Below, in pieces: positions 16,173 to 20,881 of a DNA stretch of 20,881 nt (positions within the stretch are counted from its first letter, which is position 1; every line of letters starts with the position of its first letter). The stretch is from an uncultured Eubacteriales bacterium (GTDB lineage Bacteria > Bacillota > Clostridia > Oscillospirales > CAG-272). The notes under the pieces were generated by a model. That model ran no database searches, was not told the DNA's origin, and saw only the letters and a list, made by a program, of their open reading frames with translations. Location of the stretch: the NCBI GenBank assembly GCA_905210485.1, contig CAJLXA010000032.1, forward strand, positions 1 through 20,881. Reading direction: 5' to 3'. Both the position numbers and the translations under genes were made by a program.

Positions 16173-16835
16173 GAGGCGCAGTGCCGCCAATGCGTCCGAA
16201 ACGCCGCCCACTTTGTCGATCAGGCCGCAGGAAACGGCGGCGGCGCCGTCAAGCACGGTACCGACATCGTTTGCCAGTTCGTCTTTGTTCATCATGATCT
16301 CTTCAAGATAGGCGCGGGAAACGCGGGAGTGGGCGGTAATGAAGTCGGAGATGCGATCCTGCATTTTCCTGAGGTAATCGAAGGTTTGCGGAACGCCGAT
16401 CAGCGTCCCGCTTGTCCTTACTGGGTGCACGGTCATCGTGGCGCTCGGTACGATGAACGAACGTTTTGCCGCCACGGCGAGCGGAACGCCGATGGAATGG
16501 CCGCCGCCGAGGACGATGGACACCGTGGGTTTTTGCAGGCTGGCGATCACTTCCGCAATGGCAAGTCCGGCCTCCACATCGCCGCCTATCGTATTCAGGA
16601 CGATCAGAATACCGTCATATTCTTCGCTTTCCTCAAGAGCGATCAGGAGCGGGATCAGGTGGTCATATTTTGTCGCTTTTTGTTTTTCGTCAAGGAGATA
16701 GTGTCCTTCCACCTGACCGATAATGCTTAAGCAGTAAAAGGCTTCGCGGCTGTTACGGGCGGGGAGACTGCCTGTGCTTAAAAGGGAATTGCCGATCGTA
16801 TCGACATTTTTTTCGTTTTTTTCTTCTTCCGACAT
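16095..16835 (-). CDS. tepA: ClpP-fold serine protease of the TepA/YmfB type
   Basis: A 246-residue protein of the ClpP/crotonase fold, closest by motif to TepA (YmfB), called translocation-enhancing in Bacillus, and distinct from true ClpP. The nucleophile motif is GGGHSIGVPLAV with Ser114, the His is in TMTVHPVR (His137), and an acidic residue such as Asp190 or Asp196 could complete a triad. The substrate-shelf segment NTIGGDVEAGLAIAEVI (81-97) is typical. There is no signal peptide, so it should act in the cytosol. A charged N-terminus (residues 1-12) and a charged tail (223-246) flank the core. It is convergent with feoB, and its last 26 codons overlap feoB coding sequence. Upstream it is divergent from the pduL operon. 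The gene symbol is by resemblance and the cellular role is uncertain. Confidence 0.85.
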   Translation of the reverse strand: MSEEEKNEKNVDTIGNSLLSTGSLPARNSREAFYCLSIIGQVEGHYLLDEKQKATKYDHLIPLLIALEESEEYDGILIVLNTIGGDVEAGLAIAEVIASLQKPTVSIVLGGGHSIGVPLAVAAKRSFIVPSATMTVHPVRTSGTLIGVPQTFDYLRKMQDRISDFITAHSRVSRAYLEEIMMNKDELANDVGTVLDGAAAVSCGLIDKVGGVSDALAALRLLCKEKSRAVHKERKDVSDGDTVEKK

Positions 16836-16905
16836 GAAAACTCTTTTCTCCGATGCGGATTTTTAAAATTTTTATCAGTTTTTGCAAAAAAATCGTTTTC
16901 ATGCA

Positions 16906-16934
16906 TTGAAAAAAGAAAGAATTCGTGCTACAAT
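16906..16934 (+). promoter_or_regulatory. Promoter of the PduL/NifU-like/GGGtGRT operon
   Basis: TTGAAA (16906-16911), a 17-base spacer and TACAAT (16929-16934): each box is one mismatch from consensus or close to it. It lies in an A+T-rich stretch upstream of a strong AAAGGAG ribosome site for the first gene. Confidence 0.75.
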
Positions 16935-16971
16935 TAAAAAGTATGCAGAAAACGTAAAGGAGATTATTGCT

Positions 16972-17538
16972 ATGAGCAAAGTTCTGGTTGAAACCTCTGC
17001 AAGACATATTCATCTGACGGACGCGGCCATCGAAACGCTTTTCGGCGCGGGACATACCCTGACGAAAAAGAAAGATCTTTCCCAGCCCGGTCAGTTTGCC
17101 TGCGAAGAAAAAGTAGAAGTTGTCGGTCCGAAAGGCTCGCTGAAAATGAGCGTTCTTGGTCCTGCCCGTTCCGCCAATCAGGTGGAAGTTTCTCTCTCCG
17201 ACGCCCGCACGCTCGGTATTGCCGCTCCCATTCGTGAAAGCGGTGATATTGCCGGTACTCCCGGCGCTGTCCTGCGCGGTCCGGCCGGCGAAATGGAAAT
17301 CGGCGAAGGTGTGATTGCTGCTATGCGTCACATTCATCTGACGCCCGCCGCCGCCGCCGAATTCGGCGTGAAAGATAAAGAGATCGTTAAGGTCCGGCTT
17401 GACACGGCGCGTCCTTTGATTTTTGACGGTGTGGTTGTACGCGTCAGCGAAAAGTTCGCTCCCGCCATGCATATTGATACCGACGAATCCAATGCCGCTG
17501 CCGCTGTCGGCACGGTGTACGGCGAAATCGTTCATTGA
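16972..17538 (+). CDS. PduL-type phosphate acyltransferase (phosphotransacetylase)
   Basis: A 188-residue enzyme of the PduL family, which interconverts acyl-CoA and acyl phosphate and is unrelated in fold to Pta. It contains the two duplicated zinc-site motifs SARHIHLTDAAI (9-20, His12/His14) and MRHIHLTPAAA (118-128, His120/His122), plus His167 in MHIDTDESNAA and Glu45/Glu46 in FACEEKVEV, matching the metal ligands of characterised PduL. There is no N-terminal encapsulation extension: the fold starts at residue 3, so this is a free cytosolic form. In fermenters lacking Pta this type supplies acetyl phosphate for ATP through acetate kinase, a likely role here. AAAGGAG precedes the ATG at 16972; longer frames begin upstream of the promoter. 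It is the first gene of the operon, 52 bases before the NifU-like gene. Confidence 0.92.
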   Translation: MSKVLVETSARHIHLTDAAIETLFGAGHTLTKKKDLSQPGQFACEEKVEVVGPKGSLKMSVLGPARSANQVEVSLSDARTLGIAAPIRESGDIAGTPGAVLRGPAGEMEIGEGVIAAMRHIHLTPAAAAEFGVKDKEIVKVRLDTARPLIFDGVVVRVSEKFAPAMHIDTDESNAAAAVGTVYGEIVH

Positions 17539-17590
17539 AACGACGCCTGTCCGTTACATAAGTTTATACTAAAAATAAGGAGATAAATCA

Positions 17591-18316
17591 ATGAGCAACG
17601 TAAGCGAATGCCCTTACGCCATGAGTGCCGAAGTACAGCATCAGTGCACCGTGAAAAAGGGTTGCGACCACGGCCCGGCTCCGCTTCCCGAAGAGGGCAA
17701 ATGGATTCAGGCAAAACAGATCACCGATATTTCCGCCTATACCCACGGTGTGGGCTGGTGTGCTCCCCAGCAGGGCGCATGCAAACTTTCCCTTAACGTC
17801 AAGAACGGCGTTATCGAAGAAGCGCTCGTGGAGACCATCGGTTGTTCGGGTATGACACATTCCGCCGCTATGGCCGCGGAGATTCTCCCCGGCAAGACGA
17901 TCCTTGAAGCGCTCAACACCGACCTTGTCTGCGACGCTATCAACACCGCCATGCGCGAACTCTTCCTTCAGATCGTATACGGCAGAAGCCAGTCTGCGTT
18001 TTCGGAGGGCGGCCTTGTAATCGGCGCCGGTCTCGAAGACCTCGGCAAAGGTACGCGTTCCATGGTCGGTACCATGTACGGTACGAAAGAAAAAGGCGTC
18101 CGTTATCTCGAAATGACAGAGGGTTATTGCACGCGCATGGCTCTTGATGAAAATAACGAGGTTATCGGCTACGAATTCGTATCGCTCGGCAAGATGACCG
18201 ACTTCATCAAAAAGGGTATGGAACCGAACGAAGCGTATGAAAAATCCAAGGGTCACTACGGCCGCTTTACCAAGGAAGACGGCGCCGTTAAGTACATTGA
18301 CCCCCGTAAAGAATAA
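17591..18316 (+). CDS. NifU/IscU-like iron-sulfur scaffold protein, atypical
   Basis: This 241-residue protein is an IscU/NifU-N homologue of the kind found next to GGGtGRT genes. The core APQQGACKLSLNVKNG (58-73) and TIGCSGMTHSAAMAAEILPG (82-101), followed by KTILEAL, align with the first and second cluster-ligand regions of IscU. Cys85 is clearly equivalent to the second ligand, and Cys57 or Cys64 may serve as the first. The third ligand appears missing: at the equivalent position the protein reads IVYGRSQSAF, with Ser133 where IscU has Cys, and there is no Cys between 114 and 180. Extra cysteines occur at 7, 19, 25, 114 and 180. It is longer than IscU (about 130) owing to N-terminal and C-terminal extensions. 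GGAGATAAATCA precedes the ATG. It is 14 bases upstream of the GGGtGRT gene, so the two are surely co-expressed. Confidence 0.85.
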   Translation: MSNVSECPYAMSAEVQHQCTVKKGCDHGPAPLPEEGKWIQAKQITDISAYTHGVGWCAPQQGACKLSLNVKNGVIEEALVETIGCSGMTHSAAMAAEILPGKTILEALNTDLVCDAINTAMRELFLQIVYGRSQSAFSEGGLVIGAGLEDLGKGTRSMVGTMYGTKEKGVRYLEMTEGYCTRMALDENNEVIGYEFVSLGKMTDFIKKGMEPNEAYEKSKGHYGRFTKEDGAVKYIDPRKE

Positions 18317-18330
18317 GGAGGTAGGTCGAA

Positions 18331-19341
18331 ATGGCACAGTTTGAAGGATATGAAAGACGCGAAGCGAAAATTCTCGCCGCGCTGAAAGAATACGGCATTT
18401 CCTCAATCGACGAATGTAAGGAGATCTGCGATAAATACGGCATCGATCCTTACACGATCGTTCAGGAAACACAGCCGATCTGCTTTGAAAATGCGAAATG
18501 GGCCTACACGGTAGGCGCCGCCATCGCGCTTCGCTCCGCCGAAAAGACGGGCGACAAGACGGCCGCAACCGCCGCCGCCAATATCGGTATCGGTCTGCAG
18601 TCTTTCTGTATTCCCGGTTCGGTTGCCGAAAACCGTAAGGTCGGTCTCGGCCACGGCAATCTCGGCAAAATGCTTCTTTCCGAAGAAACCGAATGTTTCT
18701 GCTTCCTTGCCGGTCACGAATCTTTCGCCGCCGCCGAGGGTGCAATCAAAATCGCCCTCAATGCCAATAAGGTACGTGTGAAACCTCTTCGCGTTATTCT
18801 GAACGGTCTCGGTAAAGACGCCGCTTACATTATTTCCCGCATCAACGGTTTTACGTATTGCAGAACCGTATTTGATCCGTACACCGAAACGGTGGAAGTA
18901 ACGGAAGAAATTCCGTTCTCCAAAGGCCCCCGCGCCGCCGTAAAATGCTACGGTGCGGACAATGTTCCCGAAGGCGTTGCAATCATGAAACGCGAGGGCG
19001 TCGGCGTATCCATCACGGGTAACTCCACGAACCCCACCCGCTTCCAGCATCCCGTTGCCGGTACATACAAGAAATGGTGCGTCGAAAACGGCGTGAAGTA
19101 TTTCTCGGTAGCATCGGGCGGCGGTACGGGTCGTACGCTTCATCCCGATAACATGGGCGCAGGTCCCTCCTCTTACGGTATGACCGATACGATGGGTCGT
19201 ATGCATTCCGACGCGCAGTTTGCCGGTTCCTCCTCGGTTCCCGCACACGTTGAAATGATGGGTCTTATCGGCGCCGGCAACAACCCGATGGTCGGTATGA
19301 CTGTTGCGGTCGCTGTTGCTATTGCGGAAGCATTGAAGTAA
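18331..19341 (+). CDS. GGGtGRT family protein, function unknown
   Basis: A 336-residue cytosolic protein named for the motif seen at residues 263-269 (SGGGTGRTLHPDN). Family function is not established. Other notable parts: a Cys-rich N-terminal region (Cys29, Cys33, Cys51), CFCF at 122-125, Cys93, Cys177, Cys206 and Cys250, and many Gly-rich loops including GIGLQSFCIPG (86-96) and VGLGHGNLGKM (104-114). Nine cysteines beside an iron-sulfur scaffold gene suggest a metal or redox role, but this is inference. An AAGGAGG ribosome site precedes the ATG. The coding style (frequent GGT, CGT, GCC) matches the two genes before it and suggests strong expression. It is the last gene of the operon, followed 44 bases later by a terminator. 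Confidence 0.93.
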   Translation: MAQFEGYERREAKILAALKEYGISSIDECKEICDKYGIDPYTIVQETQPICFENAKWAYTVGAAIALRSAEKTGDKTAATAAANIGIGLQSFCIPGSVAENRKVGLGHGNLGKMLLSEETECFCFLAGHESFAAAEGAIKIALNANKVRVKPLRVILNGLGKDAAYIISRINGFTYCRTVFDPYTETVEVTEEIPFSKGPRAAVKCYGADNVPEGVAIMKREGVGVSITGNSTNPTRFQHPVAGTYKKWCVENGVKYFSVASGGGTGRTLHPDNMGAGPSSYGMTDTMGRMHSDAQFAGSSSVPAHVEMMGLIGAGNNPMVGMTVAVAVAIAEALK

Positions 19342-19380
19342 TGATTTCTGCTATCGTACGGCGGGAATTTTCCGTCGTAT

Positions 19381-19419
19381 AAAAAGGAACGGTTTGCCGT
19401 CGGCAAACCGTTCCTTTTT
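19381..19419 (+). terminator. Intrinsic terminator, probably bidirectional
   Basis: GGAACGGTTTGCCG (19386-19399) pairs with its complement at 19401-19414, with five A before and five T after, so it can work on both strands. It ends the GGGtGRT operon and could also serve the lipase gene reading toward it, whose stop lies about 135 bases away. Bases 19420-19553 show nothing I recognise. Confidence 0.88.
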
Positions 19420-19553
19420 ATGTTCACAACAAATCTGTAAATGGCTTTTCGCTTCCGGTGTGGGGCAAAACAATAAAATACTTCCATGCAATGCGGCAAT
19501 GCGAAGTCTGTCAATAGCTGACATTAAATAGACGATGTTATGTAAATCGTAGT

Positions 19554-20246
19554 TTACATTCTGCATGTATTGTCATTACAATGGGCGCCATCATCGGATT
19601 TTTGATACGGACAGTCGACACGCATTTTTCCTGCAGGAGACGACATAAGCGCGGCGGTATAGTTTTCCGGCCGATGCGCGTCGACAGGGCAAAGTCGGCT
19701 GTCACGGCCGATGACGATCATTTCGCCGACATGACGGAATCCGAATAAGGCGGGTGGTACATGCGTCACAATGTCGCGCCCGTTGCGGATAACAAAAAAG
19801 TGGCGGAACCGCTTTTTGACCTGTCGTGTAAGATGACCGTGCAACACACGCGGGCAACCGAATCCGTATCCGAAAATGCGGTCTTCAAGATCTCTGCGGT
19901 TGAACATGCAGAATTCATGGCAGAGGAGAGCGATAGCCGCGCCGTGCGAATATCCGCCGATCACAATCTTTTTCACGGACGGATCCATGATATACGGGCG
20001 AAGATGGTCTTCAATGACTTTCCAGACGCGCAAAAATCCGCGGTGGGCGTACCATCTGTTTTCCATATTGCGATATGGTTTTGCGGGAAAGTCAAGGTTG
20101 TTATACCAATCGGTTTTTCCGTTGCTCCATTCAAAAAAGATATACAGCGTACCGCTGTGCATGTGGCAGTTATAGGAGGCTGTTTCCTCTTCAAGTTGTA
20201 TATATTTTTCATTGAGAAGTGCCTGAAACAGTTCGGACAGCGTCAT
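19554..20246 (-). CDS. Class 3 lipase-fold alpha/beta hydrolase
   Basis: A 230-residue protein with the fungal-type class 3 lipase arrangement. The nucleophile elbow GGYSHGAAIALL (GxSxG) places Ser100, RNGRDIVTHVPP gives Asp158, and DAHRPENYTAAL gives His191, in the correct order for a Ser-Asp-His triad. The upstream HRGFLRVW (68-75) is also typical of the family. There is no signal peptide, so it would act inside the cell, perhaps on lipids or esters. Its substrate is unknown. The tail after residue 205 is Cys-containing and polar (DCPYQ, HCNDNTC) and not part of the fold. AAAGGAA precedes the ATG at 20246. It stands alone, with its own promoter between the khpA terminator and the start codon. 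Confidence 0.87.
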   Translation of the reverse strand: MTLSELFQALLNEKYIQLEEETASYNCHMHSGTLYIFFEWSNGKTDWYNNLDFPAKPYRNMENRWYAHRGFLRVWKVIEDHLRPYIMDPSVKKIVIGGYSHGAAIALLCHEFCMFNRRDLEDRIFGYGFGCPRVLHGHLTRQVKKRFRHFFVIRNGRDIVTHVPPALFGFRHVGEMIVIGRDSRLCPVDAHRPENYTAALMSSPAGKMRVDCPYQKSDDGAHCNDNTCRM

Positions 20247-20275
20247 GACGATTCCTTTCCGGCAATACGCCGAGG

Positions 20276-20306
20276 CATGCGTTCATTTGCAGTATATGAA
20301 CGCATG
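20276..20306. promoter_or_regulatory. Perfect 11+11 bp dyad, candidate operator of the lipase gene
   Basis: CATGCGTTCAT (20276-20286) and its exact complement (20296-20306) are separated by 9 bases. The dyad covers the -10 box and the predicted transcription start of the minus-strand promoter. No T-run follows on either strand, so it is not a terminator. Its position is that of a repressor-binding site. Confidence 0.55.
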
Positions 20307-20320
20307 GACGTCATGTGCAA
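20291..20320 (-). promoter_or_regulatory. Promoter of the lipase gene
   Basis: On the minus strand: TTGCAC (20320-20315), 18-base spacer, TATACT (20296-20291). The -35 box overlaps the T-tract of the upstream khpA terminator. Confidence 0.6.
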
Positions 20321-20356
20321 AAAAGGAAATACCGGCCATGTGGCCGGTATTTCCTT
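20315..20356 (-). terminator. Intrinsic terminator after khpA
   Basis: A 16-base perfect inverted repeat (20323-20338 with 20341-20356) with core ACCGGCCA, followed on the minus strand by a run of T (20324-20319). It lies 34 bases after the khpA stop and ends the rpsP unit. Confidence 0.9.
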
Positions 20357-20390
20357 ACGGAACAGTGCTCCGCGGATATATTGAAACCGA

Positions 20391-20624
20391 TTATTTGATT
20401 TCCACGGTTACATGCTTGCCTTCGCGATTGGCGGCAACTTTCATGATGGCGCGGATAGCGTTGGCAATTTTTCCGTGGCGGCCGATCACCATACCGGTGT
20501 CCGCTTCCGCAACGGAAAGCGTGAGCGTTATGTCGTCACCGTCGGTCTCTTCGGTTACGTTAACGCTGTTCGGATCGTCGACGATCGCGCGGGCAATGTC
20601 GGCGAGTATTTCTTTCAGATCCAT
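20391..20624 (-). CDS. khpA: KH-domain RNA-binding protein KhpA
   Basis: A 77-residue single KH-domain protein (YlqC/KhpA) that binds RNA and, with KhpB, affects cell elongation and division in Gram-positive bacteria. The GxxG loop lies in VIGRHGKIANAIR (46-58), and the protein ends with the usual KHVTVEIK strand. The start is the ATG at 20624 giving MDLKEIL, which fits the family's length; a longer frame to 20663 would overlap rpsP and add a non-family extension. The ribosome site is a weak AGGGG about eight bases upstream. It follows rpsP by 35 bases, the standard Gram-positive order, but the usual next genes rimM and trmD are absent because a terminator follows directly. Confidence 0.95.
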   Translation of the reverse strand: MDLKEILADIARAIVDDPNSVNVTEETDGDDITLTLSVAEADTGMVIGRHGKIANAIRAIMKVAANREGKHVTVEIK

Positions 20625-20659
20625 TTTCTTATCCCCTGATATATTTAATCGGGATACGA

Positions 20660-20881
20660 TCACTTAATGATTTCGCTTTTCTTCAGAAGGGACTTTACGG
20701 TTTCGGTGGGGGTAGCGCCCTTCGCAAGCCAAGCGTTTGCTTTTTCGCTGTCAATCTTGATTTCGACAGGGTTCTTCATCGGATCGTAGTAGCCGATGTC
20801 GTCGATGAATCTGCCGTCGCGGGGATAGCGGGAATCGGCCACCACAACGCGGTAGTAAGGAGCCTTCTTGGCGCCCATGCG
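20660..20881 (-). CDS. rpsP: 30S ribosomal protein S16 (N-terminus cut by window edge)
   Basis: The last 73 residues of S16, a small-subunit assembly protein. The visible start RMGAKKAPYYRVVVADSR is the conserved segment that follows the first 8-10 residues of the family, so the true start codon lies just beyond base 20881. DGRFIDDIGYYDP and the ending with KSLLKKSEI are typical. It is the upstream gene of khpA. Confidence 0.97.
   Translation of the reverse strand, partial: RMGAKKAPYYRVVVADSRYPRDGRFIDDIGYYDPMKNPVEIKIDSEKANAWLAKGATPTETVKSLLKKSEIIK

Noticed and set aside
17535..17570. Possible internal promoter (TTGAAA ... TATACT) before the NifU-like gene
   Set aside because: The spacer is 24 bases, too long for a standard promoter, and an operon promoter exists upstream of pduL.
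17588..19248. Long minus-strand frames opposite the NifU-like and GGGtGRT genes
   Set aside because: Shadows of strongly biased coding sequence; no ribosome site or domain.

Overview
The window looks like chromosomal DNA of a low-to-mid-GC Gram-positive anaerobe, most likely a member of Bacillota class Clostridia (inferred from gene content, not from a marker-gene search). Pointers are a pyrophosphate-type phosphofructokinase, a short PduL-type phosphotransacetylase used without microcompartment genes, feoAB, a TepA/YmfB-like ClpP-fold protease, the rpsP-khpA pair, VanZ and CPBP membrane proteins, and the NifU-like/GGGtGRT gene pair. I see no phage, IS element, CRISPR array, rRNA or tRNA, and no gene-free stretch above 300 bases.

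Layout. (1) 1-1167, minus: murA, truncated at its C-terminus by the window edge. (2) 1402-10324, minus: a probable five-gene operon read from a near-consensus promoter at 10410-10438. It holds two very large paralogous parallel beta-helix proteins (GH141-like), a VanZ-like membrane protein, a CPBP-family intramembrane protease and a DUF3810 membrane protein with an HExxH site, and ends at a strong hairpin terminator (1343-1384). (3) 10491-12584, plus: a divergent promoter drives pfp and trmB, ended by a hairpin terminator. (4) 12693-14112, plus: a single gene encoding two complete RadC units fused head to tail, with its own terminator. (5) 14218-16172, plus: feoA-feoB. (6) 16095-16835, minus: tepA-like protease, converging on and overlapping feoB by 78 bases. 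(7) 16906-19419, plus: promoter, PduL-like phosphotransacetylase, NifU/IscU-like scaffold, GGGtGRT protein, terminator. (8) 19554-20306, minus: a class 3 lipase-fold hydrolase whose promoter carries a perfect 11+11 bp dyad. (9) 20323-20881, minus: end of an rpsP-khpA unit with a terminator directly after khpA; rpsP runs off the window.

How the genes work together. Housekeeping genes (murA, pfp, trmB, feoAB, rpsP, khpA) frame three less understood groups. The first is the beta-helix/envelope operon, where two cytosolic-looking carbohydrate-active-type proteins are co-transcribed with three membrane proteins, two of them putative metallopeptidases. The second is the PduL/NifU-like/GGGtGRT operon, which links acyl-phosphate metabolism to an atypical iron-sulfur scaffold and a protein family of unknown function. 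The third is the tandem RadC fusion. I consider the first two the best candidates for an undescribed system. All function calls are from reading the translated sequence; no database search or structure prediction was run.
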